This document shows positions 31,281 through 39,504 of a stretch of DNA of 64,000 bases, piece by piece (the stretch's first letter is position 1; each line of letters opens with the position of its first letter). This DNA comes from Myxococcales bacterium. Its GTDB lineage: Bacteria; Myxococcota_A; Polyangia; Polyangiales; Ga0077539. Position numbers and translations under genes: made by a program. A model generated the notes under the pieces. That model was given only the letters and a program-made list of their open reading frames with translations, ran no database searches and was not told the DNA's origin. The stretch is taken from NCBI GenBank assembly GCA_030652255.1, contig JAUSAZ010000163.1, positions 1 through 64,000 of the forward strand, in the 5' to 3' direction.

Positions 31281-32029
31281 CACGACTCCCTTCGTACCGA
31301 GAGGGTGCGCGTGGCGAGGGCCAGCGAGCAGAGGGCGACGGAGCCGTAGTAGACGAGCGCGCGGGAGTCGATGAGCCCGACGGAGAAGTGCTCCATGTGC
31401 TCCCAGAGGTTTACGTAGGAGAAGAAGCGCCGGGTGGACTCTTCCTGGAAGACGTACGACCCGAGGCCGAGGGCGAACATCACGCCGCCGATGGCCATGA
31501 AGGTGAGCATGTACGCGACGACCTGCGAGCGGGCGATGGCGGACATGAGCACGCCGAGGCCGACGAAGGCAGAGCCGATGAGGAGCATGCCCGCGTAGCC
31601 GGCGGCGAGCGCGCCCCAGTCGACGGGGCCGTAGCGCTTCACCACGAGGGCGTAGAGCAGCGTCGGCGCCCAGAGGGCGGCGTAGAAGGTCATCGAGCCG
31701 AGGTACTTGCCCGCGACCACCTCGAGGTCGGTGACGGGCGCGGTGAAGAGGGTCTCGAAGGTGCGGGCGCGGCGCTCTTCGGCGAAGGTGCGCATGGTGG
31801 TCGCGGGGCTGAAGACGAGGAGCGTGAGCACCGAGAGGATGGTGCTGCCGAAGAACATCTGGAGCGGCGAGCGCGAGCCGGTGAGCGCGGGGTTGTCCGC
31901 GGTCATCGACATGAAGAACCAGAACACCACGCCGTTGAAGACCAGGAAGGCCACCATCACCACGTAGGCGAGGGGCGAGCAGAAGGTCCCGATGAGCTCG
32001 CGCTTGTAGATCGCCCAGGCAGTTCTCAC
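31280..32029 (-). CDS. GldF-like ABC transporter permease
   Basis: A 249-residue integral membrane protein with about six transmembrane helices, beginning VRTAWAIYKRELIGTFCSPL, typical of ABC-2/GldF permeases. The conserved cytoplasmic loop FAEERRARTFETLFTAPVT, which couples to the ATPase, is present. The GTG start at 32029 overlaps the ATPase stop (GTGA). With the ATPase, GldG-like and DUF4340 proteins it forms an export or remodelling complex in the inner membrane; the substrate is unknown. Confidence 0.9.
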   Translation of the reverse strand: MRTAWAIYKRELIGTFCSPLAYVVMVAFLVFNGVVFWFFMSMTADNPALTGSRSPLQMFFGSTILSVLTLLVFSPATTMRTFAEERRARTFETLFTAPVTDLEVVAGKYLGSMTFYAALWAPTLLYALVVKRYGPVDWGALAAGYAGMLLIGSAFVGLGVLMSAIARSQVVAYMLTFMAIGGVMFALGLGSYVFQEESTRRFFSYVNLWEHMEHFSVGLIDSRALVYYGSVALCSLALATRTLSVRRES

Positions 32030-32994
32030 GCTTCGCCCTCCGCGCCCGTGAGCGCATGGAACACCCGTTCGAGGCTGCCCGCCTGCGGGGACACCGCGCG
32101 CACGCCGAGGCCCGCGTGGACGCACTTCGCGACCAGCGACTCCACCGCGTCGCCCTGCTCGATCGATCGCACGACCACGCTGACGAGCTCACCGTCGGCG
32201 GCGGCGCTGCGGAGCGTGAGCCCCTCGACCTCGTCGACGAGGGCCTTCGCGGCGGCGGCGGGGTCGGTCTTCCAGGCCTCGTGGTGGGACCGCGGGTGCA
32301 GCTTCACGACCACGTCGCGCTCGCCGCCGGTGAGCTGCGCGCGCACCTCTTCGAGCGGGCCGTCGGCGGCGATGCGACCGTTGTGGATGATCACCACGCG
32401 CTCACAGACCGCCTCGACCTCCTGCATGATGTGCGTGGAGAGGAAGATGGTGTGCTCGGCGCCGAGGCGCTTGAGCATGTCGCGGAAGCGCAGGATCTGG
32501 TTGGGGTCGAGGCCCTCGGTGGGCTCGTCGAGGATGAGCAGCGGGGGCCTGGCGACGAGGGCGTCGGCGAGCCCGACGCGCTGCTTGTAGCCCTTGGAGA
32601 GCTCGCCGATGAGCCGCGGCGCGACGTCGGCGACGTCGGCGAGCTCGAGGGCGCGGTCGACGGCGGCGTCTCGCTGGCGGACGATGCCCTTGATCTCCGC
32701 GCGGAAGCGGAGGTACTCGCGGACTCGCATCTCCGGGTGCAGCGGTACGCTCTCGGGCATGTACCCGATGAGGCGCCGGGCGGCGAGGGAGTCGGTGACG
32801 ACGTCGAGGCCGCCGATGCGGGCGCTGCCCGAGGTAGGCGGGAGGAAGCCCGCGAGCATCTTGAGGGTGGTGCTCTTGCCGGCCCCATTGGGCCCGAGGA
32901 AGCCCACGATGGACCCCTTCGGGATGGAGAAGGTCAGCGCCTCGACGGCGGTGCGCGATCCGAAGCGACGGGTGAGCTGATGGGTCTCGATCAC
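32026..32994 (-). CDS. GldA-like ABC transporter ATPase
   Basis: A 322-residue ATPase: Walker A GPNGAGKST (about 34-42), Q-loop region GYMPESVPLHPEM, signature LSKGYKQR (in place of LSGGQ, as usual for the GldA/NatA type), Walker B LLILDEPTEGLD and switch His (STHIM). The last 90 residues are an extra C-terminal domain typical of this subgroup. It starts with GTG and has a near-consensus promoter so close that the mRNA would have almost no leader. It is the first gene of the four-gene ABC operon. Confidence 0.92.
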   Translation of the reverse strand: MIETHQLTRRFGSRTAVEALTFSIPKGSIVGFLGPNGAGKSTTLKMLAGFLPPTSGSARIGGLDVVTDSLAARRLIGYMPESVPLHPEMRVREYLRFRAEIKGIVRQRDAAVDRALELADVADVAPRLIGELSKGYKQRVGLADALVARPPLLILDEPTEGLDPNQILRFRDMLKRLGAEHTIFLSTHIMQEVEAVCERVVIIHNGRIAADGPLEEVRAQLTGGERDVVVKLHPRSHHEAWKTDPAAAAKALVDEVEGLTLRSAAADGELVSVVVRSIEQGDAVESLVAKCVHAGLGVRAVSPQAGSLERVFHALTGAEGEA

Positions 32995-33006
32995 GGGCGT
33001 GACCGG

Positions 33007-33035
33007 GAACTAGTCGGGGGGTTGTGGGGTGTCAA
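33007..33035 (-). promoter_or_regulatory. Promoter of the Gld-like ABC operon
   Basis: On the minus strand TTGACA (33035-33030) is followed after exactly 17 bases by TAGTTC (33012-33007). The predicted transcription start lies only about 6 bases before the GTG at 32994, so the transcript would be leaderless or nearly so, consistent with the lack of a ribosome-binding site. Confidence 0.6.
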
Positions 33036-33087
33036 GCCGAGCGAAGGGGCGCAGAGGGGGGAACGAGGGCGGAACGGGGAAGTGGGA

Positions 33088-34503
33088 TCAGGGGGAACGG
33101 ACGCAGCGGAAGCCGAGTTCATCCTCGGTGGCAGTTGGGGCGCGACTGCTTCGAGATGAAGCTAAGAGACTTTCACGCCCACCGCTTCCAAAGCTCCCAC
33201 CACGAGTGGAGCGAGCTGTACCCGTGGCATTGCACACTGGATTTAGCAACGCTACAGGCGTCGGTCCCCAGCAGGGTTCGACTCCATAGTTATCAGCAGC
33301 ATCGGCAACCCACTCTGCCACATTGCCAGATAGATCGAAGATCCCACCGTTGGCAGGAAAACTGGCGACCCTACGCGTCCGCCCACCGTCCTCGCCGATA
33401 CAGTTCTCGAACTGCGCTCTCTCGCAGGGAGTCGGCCTGGGATACGGGGAAAACATCTCAACCGGGGTAGCATCTCCCCACGGATATCGCCTTGGAGACG
33501 GGAGTCCACCGACGTCCCGGATGCGAGCGACATACTCGTACTCAGCCTCGGTGGGAAGTCGGCCGCCATCCCACACACAAAAAGCCTGCGCGGTCCACCA
33601 GTCGACACAATTCAGCGGATGGGTCTCCCGGGTGCCAACACTTGATGTCCAGTTGCACACCGCGCCTGTGGCCATACTTCTTGGTTCCGCTACGGCGCCA
33701 ACTGCGAGGATCGTACCGCTAGGATAGCGCACAGATTCGGGAGGAACCGGGTGCCCTGCCAGCCAGAACCGTCGGAACCGTGCGACCGTGACTTCGCTCG
33801 TGTCCACGACCACCGACGAGACGGTCACGTCTCCTGGGAGTGGTTGGCCAGTGCTGGCTTCTGATGAACCCATCTGGAAACTACCGCCCGCAACGGAGAC
33901 CAGACCGCATCCTCGCTCTGGCGTCATCGGGCAACTACGCTGAAGCGAGCATCGCCCAGCGATACAGACCCCGTTAGCGCCACATGCAACCCCACACGCC
34001 CCACAATTCTCCACGGAATCCAGTGCGACCTCACAGCCATCGCCAAACGTGCCGTTGCAATCACCGAACCCACTATTGCAGCGGTCGATTCTACAAACAC
34101 CTGCGATACAGGCCGCGACCGCGTTGGGCGCTGCACATGGTGGGCACCCCACGTCCGCGGCCCCCGCATCCGAGGCCCCGTCGGACTCTCCCAACCCATC
34201 GAATAGGGTAGGCCGATCACCCGGAGCAACGGTGACATCCACGACATCAACAGTAGACCCAGCCTCCGCTGTTACGTCGTGAGCGATGACATCAGCGGGC
34301 GATGTGTCATGCCGATCTTCCATAGAACCGTCGGTGACGCCCCCGTCTCGGACAGTATCGACAGTTGGCTGGTCCAATGTCATGACATCGAGACTGCCCG
34401 AATCACTCCCCCCGTCGGGCACAGCACGTGGTTCGACGCGAGTCTCCGGCACACAACCAAGCAATGCAGGCAGCATCGCGAGCGCAAGCGTCCGAGTGTT
34501 CAT
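33088..34503 (-). CDS. FGE/sulfatase-modifying-fold lipoprotein
   Basis: A 471-residue lipoprotein with its lipobox at Cys17 (ALLGC) and an AGGAG ribosome-binding site. Residues about 20-125 are an Asp/Thr/Val-rich stalk. A cysteine module follows (about 128-185, with NCGACGVAC). The C-terminal part (about 205-471) is an FGE-sulfatase (SUMF1) fold: GGSFQMGSSE, NCVDWWTAQAFC, GGRLPTEAEYEY, YPWGDA, DLSGNVAEWV and RGGSFGSGG, ending GFRC. The Cys pair that makes true FGE an oxidase is absent after RGGSF, so it is probably a C-type-lectin-like surface protein, not an enzyme. Base composition is clearly lower in G+C than that of its neighbours. Confidence 0.85.
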   Translation of the reverse strand: MNTRTLALAMLPALLGCVPETRVEPRAVPDGGSDSGSLDVMTLDQPTVDTVRDGGVTDGSMEDRHDTSPADVIAHDVTAEAGSTVDVVDVTVAPGDRPTLFDGLGESDGASDAGAADVGCPPCAAPNAVAACIAGVCRIDRCNSGFGDCNGTFGDGCEVALDSVENCGACGVACGANGVCIAGRCSLQRSCPMTPERGCGLVSVAGGSFQMGSSEASTGQPLPGDVTVSSVVVDTSEVTVARFRRFWLAGHPVPPESVRYPSGTILAVGAVAEPRSMATGAVCNWTSSVGTRETHPLNCVDWWTAQAFCVWDGGRLPTEAEYEYVARIRDVGGLPSPRRYPWGDATPVEMFSPYPRPTPCERAQFENCIGEDGGRTRRVASFPANGGIFDLSGNVAEWVADAADNYGVEPCWGPTPVALLNPVCNATGTARSTRGGSFGSGGRESLLASSRSSRAPTATEDELGFRCVRSP

Positions 34504-34579
34504 GGCATCTCCTTCAGCGCGAGTTGCGCGCAGAGGGCATGTCGAGGATCGATGGTGGGAGGTTGCGCTTGAGGTGAAA

Positions 34580-36145
34580 TCAGAGGCAGCAGGCGTAACC
34601 GAAACGGTCCGTGAGGGGGTTCGGATCATCCGGCATGGCCGGAAGCAGACCCCCAACGCGACGAGCATCGTTGTCTGCACCGCTGTTCGTCCATGCTCGA
34701 ACCCCAGCGAGCCGGCCCATGTTGCGGATGTTCTGCATCTGGCTGTTGCTGCAGATGTCCGCGCCGAGACGAGCACATGCACGAGCGGCATCGAGGAAAC
34801 TGCTGTCTTCAGTGGTGTGGACGTCCATCACGCAGACATTGTTGATTACGGTACCCGAAGAGGGGCAGGAGTTGTCCACGGGGCGCTGGGACGCGCAGCA
34901 GGCAAATGCCCAGGCATTGTTCACTCCGGGATTATCGGCCGTATTTGACCCGACAACCGAGTTGAAGAGCGTTCCATCGTTATCAGAGAACTCACGCGAC
35001 AGGCGACGCGTAGCTCCGGAGAACCGGCCAGCGTCGTTGAGCGTCACGTACTGGCTCTTCGAGCAGAGGTCACTTCGCAGTGATGCGCAAACGTTCGCAG
35101 CGAGGAGCCCCGAGCTCTCCTCGCGGCTGTTGAGGTAGGTCACCTGGACGCCCTGATCGCTCGAGCCCATCGCCCGAACCAGTTCCGTCGTGGAGCGCGA
35201 TCGGTACTCCGGCGGCGTGATGTTGGCGCAGCAGGCGTAGCTGTAGCCATTGCTGGACGTCGGATCGTCTGCGCTTTGCAGATAGGTACCGAGCCGGTTC
35301 GAGTCGTTGTCGGAGAAGTTCGATGTCCACACCGCCCGGCGGGTGCCGTCGGTGAAGAACATGTACCGCCCGGTCCCGTTCTGGTCGTCGCGAATGACCG
35401 CGTACTGCGTCGGGCTGCAGAGGTCGCCGCCGAAGCCCGCGCAGGTGCTGGCCGCGAGGTTCCAGTCCGAGCCCGGGCCGCTGTTGTCGATCTGGAGCAC
35501 GCACACGCCGCCCAGCATCAGACCGCGCTCACACCCGATGTTGCCCGTCGACGGACCCGCAGGGCCCATCGGGCCCGCAGGACCCGCCGGGCCCGCAGGA
35601 CCGGTCGCACCCGCCGGGCCCGCAGGACCCGCCGGGCCCGCAGGACCCATCGGGCCCGCAGGACCCGACGGACCGCTCGACGCGCCCACCCAGCGACCCG
35701 TCGAGTCGACCACCTGCATCCCTCCCACGGTGATGCTCGTCGGCGTGATGTCGCCCACCACGTTGGTCGCCACCAGCGCGTACGGAACGCTGCCGATGGG
35801 CTCGCGCGGCGTCATCTCCGGGTCGGTGCCGACGGTCACCCCGAGGAAGCGCGTGCGCCCCGCGAACACCGTCGGCGTCAGCGGCGTCGTGGCGCCGAGC
35901 TGCGTCGAGAAGTACCCGTCATCCAGGGTCACCGTGAGCGTCTCGGTCCAGATCGGCGTTCCGCCGGTTGCGCTGTCGTAGATGCGGTAGACCACCGACT
36001 GCGAGCCCGTCGAGGGGTTGCCCGAGCGGTCGAGCAGCCGTCCCTGGTGGATCATCGTCGAGGGCACCTGCGCCGACGCCACCGCGGGCACCGCGCACAT
36101 CGCCGCCAGCACCAGGGCCCCCATCGCACGCCGCACGGTCTTCAT
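34580..36145 (-). CDS. Secreted collagen-like protein with three Cys-ended repeats
   Basis: A 521-residue exported protein. A signal peptide ends near AVASAQ (about residue 26). Residues about 27-150 form a beta-rich domain common at the start of bacterial collagen-like proteins (MIHQGRLLD...GSVPYAL). Fourteen Gly-x-y triplets follow (158-199). The C-terminal part has three repeats of about 90-100 residues with a C-x-x-LG-x-D-C-S motif and an F-[SA]-D-N-D or GADND motif, ending in YACC, FACC and YACC. I chose ATG 36145 (AAGGGA upstream, signal peptide); an ATG at 36175, 2 bases after the upstream stop, is also possible. Base composition changes inside the gene, from G+C-rich (5') to lower (3'). 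Confidence 0.75.
   Translation of the reverse strand: MKTVRRAMGALVLAAMCAVPAVASAQVPSTMIHQGRLLDRSGNPSTGSQSVVYRIYDSATGGTPIWTETLTVTLDDGYFSTQLGATTPLTPTVFAGRTRFLGVTVGTDPEMTPREPIGSVPYALVATNVVGDITPTSITVGGMQVVDSTGRWVGASSGPSGPAGPMGPAGPAGPAGPAGATGPAGPAGPAGPMGPAGPSTGNIGCERGLMLGGVCVLQIDNSGPGSDWNLAASTCAGFGGDLCSPTQYAVIRDDQNGTGRYMFFTDGTRRAVWTSNFSDNDSNRLGTYLQSADDPTSSNGYSYACCANITPPEYRSRSTTELVRAMGSSDQGVQVTYLNSREESSGLLAANVCASLRSDLCSKSQYVTLNDAGRFSGATRRLSREFSDNDGTLFNSVVGSNTADNPGVNNAWAFACCASQRPVDNSCPSSGTVINNVCVMDVHTTEDSSFLDAARACARLGADICSNSQMQNIRNMGRLAGVRAWTNSGADNDARRVGGLLPAMPDDPNPLTDRFGYACCL
35549..35674 (-). repeat. Collagen-like Gly-x-y tandem repeat (14 triplets)
   Basis: Fourteen 9-base units encode GPA, GPM, GPS and GAT triplets. 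Several units are identical in DNA, so the number of triplets may vary between strains without breaking the frame. Confidence 0.85.
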
Positions 36146-36177
36146 CGCGAGTCCCTTGTTCATCGTGGTCGTCATCC

Positions 36178-36687
36178 TCAGCGCGCTCCGATCGTGCCCA
36201 CCAGGCCGCCGCGCAGCCGGAAGTTGGGCGATTGCAAGGTCGTCTGCTGGACGCTTCGTCCGCCCAGCGTGGAAATCATCTGGAAGCTCGCCGAGCGCAT
36301 CAGCGACCCGGCCGACACCAGCGACGCGCCCCCGCGCGCCCGCCGCGTGCCCCCGTCGGGCCCGACGCCCCCGTCGCCGCCACCGTCCGACGGCGTGCCG
36401 CTGTCGGTCGGGCCAGCGTCCGTCGGCGCGCCTGCGTCCCCCGCGTCGAGCACCTCACCCGCGTCGCCGGGGCCGGTGTCCGTCCCGACGCCCGTGTCCG
36501 TCCCGACGCCCGTGTCGTTGGTCACCCCGTTGTCTTCGGGCATCGTGACGTCGGTCTTCCCCACGTCCTCCACCACGCCGGTGTCCGCCGCGCTCGGCGT
36601 GTCGCCGCCCCCGCACCCCGTGCCCAGCGCCGCGATCAGCAGCGCCAGGACACCAGTACGCAACCCGAACCCTCCAGGGTGTTCCAT
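36178..36687 (-). CDS. Small stalked lipoprotein
   Basis: A 169-residue lipoprotein. A type II signal peptide ends at Cys25 (LGTGC). Residues 27-115 are an Asp/Gly/Thr-rich low-complexity stalk (GVGTDTGVGTDTG type). The C-terminal 45 residues are a compact block (SLMRSASFQMISTLGGRS...LRGGLVGTIG) that suggests short beta-strands. No family is recognised. It is followed 2 bases later by an alternative start of the collagen-like gene, so the two are probably co-translated and may act together at the cell surface. Confidence 0.65.
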   Translation of the reverse strand: MEHPGGFGLRTGVLALLIAALGTGCGGGDTPSAADTGVVEDVGKTDVTMPEDNGVTNDTGVGTDTGVGTDTGPGDAGEVLDAGDAGAPTDAGPTDSGTPSDGGGDGGVGPDGGTRRARGGASLVSAGSLMRSASFQMISTLGGRSVQQTTLQSPNFRLRGGLVGTIGAR

Positions 36688-36788
36688 CGCGCACGACGGT
36701 ATCGCCGCGCCCGCGACGGCGTCAACGCGACTCTCCGCGCCTCCGTGCTTTGGTCAGCCGCGCAGCTTGGGCCCTGGAGCGCAGGGCC

Positions 36789-39467
36789 TCAGGGACGGGT
36801 GGCGCCCACGTTGTACGTCCCGGAGGTTCCGCCGTAGCCGTCGATGATGAGGGCGTGCAGCCCGGCGCCCGCCGCGACGCTCTGCGAGATCGACGCGCTG
36901 TTGGACGAGCAGAAGCCCGTGATGGGCGTGGTGCTGCACACCTGCCCCGCGCCGGAGCCATTGAGGAGGTTGAGCACCGGGTCGAAGAGCGTGCCCAGGC
37001 AGGTCGACGCGGTGAACGTCCCCGCCAGCGTCTCGGGGCACGACACCCACCAGAACGCCGCCTCGGGGCCGCTGCCGCCGCAGCCCGAGCCGCTGTACCC
37101 GCTGGTGCCCGAGGTGCTGCCGGTGAGGGAGTTGCTCCCGCGCACGAGCGGCGCGACCCGGCCGGTGCCCACCGGCAGGTGCTCGATGTGCAGCGCGAAG
37201 GTGCTGGCCGTGCCCGCCTGGAGCGACACCGCGAGGTAGTACGTCCCCGGGGGGAGCACCGTGAACACCTGCGCGCCGGTCGTGGTGCCGGTGCAGGCGA
37301 GCCCGCGGTCGTCGTCGCACACCGCGTCGCCCGCCGTCTGCGCCGGGGTCGGCGACGAGCACGAGCTCATGAAGAACAGCTTGGTGTCGGAGGCCGAGCC
37401 GAAGGTGTCGGCGTACACGAACTCCCGCCGGGTGAGCGTGAGGCGGTAGAACACCTCCGCCGTGCCCAGCACCCCGCACGGCGGCGACACCTGCCGGGTG
37501 GCGCCCCGGAGCGTCCCGCTGAGGGTGATGCGCGACCCGGCGGCCAGGTTGACGTCCGCCGCCCCCGAGCAGGCGTCGTTGGACGGCGGGGGATAGCCGC
37601 ACGCCCCGGAGAGGCACGTGAGCCCGAGCAGGCAGCGGCGCCCGCACGAGCCGCAGTTCGACTCGTCGGTGAGCAGGTTGACGCAGGCCCCGCTGCACGC
37701 CGTGAGCCCCGAGCCGCAGGACAGCTGGCACGTCGAGTTGGAGCAGAACTGCCCGCGCAGGCACGCCGCCTCGCACGCCCCGCAGTTGGACACGTCGCGG
37801 CTGGTGTTGACCTCGCACCCGTTGGCCGCGCTGCGGTCGCAGTTGGCGTAGTCGCGCGCGCACGCCCCGACGGCGCACACCCCCGAGGCGCACGTCGCGC
37901 TGCCGTTGGCCACGGAGCACGCCTGGCCGCACGCCCCGCAGTTGGCCACGCTCGTGCGCAGGTTGGTCTCGCAGCCGTCGTCGGGGTCGGCGTTGCAGTC
38001 CGCGAAGCCCGCCGCGCACGCGATGCGGCACTGCCCCGCCAGGCACGACGCCGTCCCGTTGGTGGAGTTGCACACCTCGCCGCAGCCGCCGCAGTTGCGC
38101 GCGTCGGTGTTGGTGTTGACCTCGCACCCGTTGGCCGCGCTGCCGTCGCAGTTGCCGAAGCCCGCGTTGCAGCTCGCCAGCGTGCACGCGCCCGCGGCGC
38201 AGCCCGCCGTCGCGTTGGTGACCGCGCAGGACCGCCCGCACGAGCCGCAGTTGGCGGGGTTGGTCGCCGTGTCGACGCAGGCCCCGGAGCAGAGCGTCGA
38301 GCCCGTGGCGCAGGTCGCCTGGCACGCCCCGTTGGCGCACACCTGGGTGCCGGTGCACGCGCGCCCGCAGGTGCCGCAGTTGGCCGAGTCGAGCCGCGTG
38401 TTGGTCTCGCAGCCGTTGGCCGGGTTGGAGTCGCAGTTGCCCGTGCCCGTGGCGCAGCCCGTGATGGCGCACATCCCCGCCGTGCAGGCCACGACGGCGT
38501 TGGGTCGCGCGCAGAGCGCCCCGCACGCGCCGCAGTTGGAGGCGGAGGTCTGGGTGTTGACCTCGCAGCCGTTGGCGGCGTTGCCGTCGCAGTCCGCGAA
38601 GCCGGTGGCGCAGGCGAGGCCGCAGGTGCCCGCGAGGCAGACGCCCGTCGCGTTGGCCGCGTTGGCGCACGTGCGCCCGCACGACCCGCAGTGGGCGCTG
38701 GAGGTCGAGAGCTGCGCCTCGCAGCCGGTGGCCGCGTTGCCGTCGCAGTCGCCGTAGCCGGGGTCGCAGGTGGTGCGGCAGGCCATCGACTCGCAGCGCG
38801 CCGTCGCGTTGGCGCCGGGCATGCACGACCGCCCGCACATCGAGCAGTGCTGCGGCGACTCGCCGAGGTTGGTCTCGCAGCCGTTGGTGGTGTCGCCGTC
38901 GCAGTCGCCGTAGCCCGCCGAGCAGGTGCCGCCCGCGCAGGCGCCCGCGGTGCACCGGGCGGTGCCGTTCTCGAAGTCGCACACGCCGCCGCAGGCGCCG
39001 CAGTTGAAGGTGTCGGTGGTCACGTCGGTGCACGCGCCGTTGCAGCACGAGCGCCCCGCGGTGCAGGCGTTGCCGCAGGCCCCGCAGTTGCGATCGTCGG
39101 ACTGCACCGCGACGCAGGTGCCGCCGCAGCAGGCCGAGCCCGCGGCGCAGGCCACGTCGGCGCTGCATCCCACCGGGGGCACATCGACCACGATCGGCGT
39201 GTCGACCACGACGGCGTCGCTGTGGGTGTCGACGGCGACGACGTCGGCGACCACGTCGAGGGTCGGCGGCCGGTCGACGGGGACGTCCGGGGGCGCCACC
39301 TGGTCGGCCGGGACGTCGACGCCCAGGTCGGCGCCCGGGTCACCGCCGCGGTCGGTGACGCCTGCGTCTTCGAGGGTATCGCGCGTCCGAAACTCCTCCG
39401 TAGGAAACGAACAGCCCGCGAAGAGGCCCGCGCAGAACACCACCGCCAACACTCTGTGGGAAAGCAT
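36789..39467 (-). CDS. Cysteine-repeat surface lipoprotein
   Basis: An 892-residue lipoprotein with its lipobox at Cys19 (LFAGC). Residues about 20-98 form an Asp/Val/Pro-rich stalk. Residues about 99-625 contain eleven C-x-x-C-x-x-x-C units (NCGACGNAC, HCSMCGRSC, NCGSCGRRC and similar), interleaved with DCDGNAANGCE-type segments. Asn and Asp are frequent in these units; calcium binding is possible. The last 265 residues are a beta-rich, cysteine-containing domain (CSGAADVNL..., FYRLTLTRREFVY) like those of secreted bacterial pre-peptidase or CUB-like domains. It is probably a disulfide-rich surface adhesin or scaffold of unknown ligand. Confidence 0.85.
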   Translation of the reverse strand: MLSHRVLAVVFCAGLFAGCSFPTEEFRTRDTLEDAGVTDRGGDPGADLGVDVPADQVAPPDVPVDRPPTLDVVADVVAVDTHSDAVVVDTPIVVDVPPVGCSADVACAAGSACCGGTCVAVQSDDRNCGACGNACTAGRSCCNGACTDVTTDTFNCGACGGVCDFENGTARCTAGACAGGTCSAGYGDCDGDTTNGCETNLGESPQHCSMCGRSCMPGANATARCESMACRTTCDPGYGDCDGNAATGCEAQLSTSSAHCGSCGRTCANAANATGVCLAGTCGLACATGFADCDGNAANGCEVNTQTSASNCGACGALCARPNAVVACTAGMCAITGCATGTGNCDSNPANGCETNTRLDSANCGTCGRACTGTQVCANGACQATCATGSTLCSGACVDTATNPANCGSCGRSCAVTNATAGCAAGACTLASCNAGFGNCDGSAANGCEVNTNTDARNCGGCGEVCNSTNGTASCLAGQCRIACAAGFADCNADPDDGCETNLRTSVANCGACGQACSVANGSATCASGVCAVGACARDYANCDRSAANGCEVNTSRDVSNCGACEAACLRGQFCSNSTCQLSCGSGLTACSGACVNLLTDESNCGSCGRRCLLGLTCLSGACGYPPPSNDACSGAADVNLAAGSRITLSGTLRGATRQVSPPCGVLGTAEVFYRLTLTRREFVYADTFGSASDTKLFFMSSCSSPTPAQTAGDAVCDDDRGLACTGTTTGAQVFTVLPPGTYYLAVSLQAGTASTFALHIEHLPVGTGRVAPLVRGSNSLTGSTSGTSGYSGSGCGGSGPEAAFWWVSCPETLAGTFTASTCLGTLFDPVLNLLNGSGAGQVCSTTPITGFCSSNSASISQSVAAGAGLHALIIDGYGGTSGTYNVGATRP

Positions 39468-39504
39468 CGCGGCGGACTCTACCGCAGGCCGCGGCTTCGG
39501 TGCA

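Noticed and set aside
35549-35674. Possible CRISPR or mobile-element end
   Set aside because: The repeat is a Gly-x-y coding tract inside a secreted protein gene with no spacers or flanking repeats.
33088-36145. Genomic island bounded by mobile elements
   Set aside because: G+C is lower, but there is no integrase, transposase, tRNA or flanking direct repeat.
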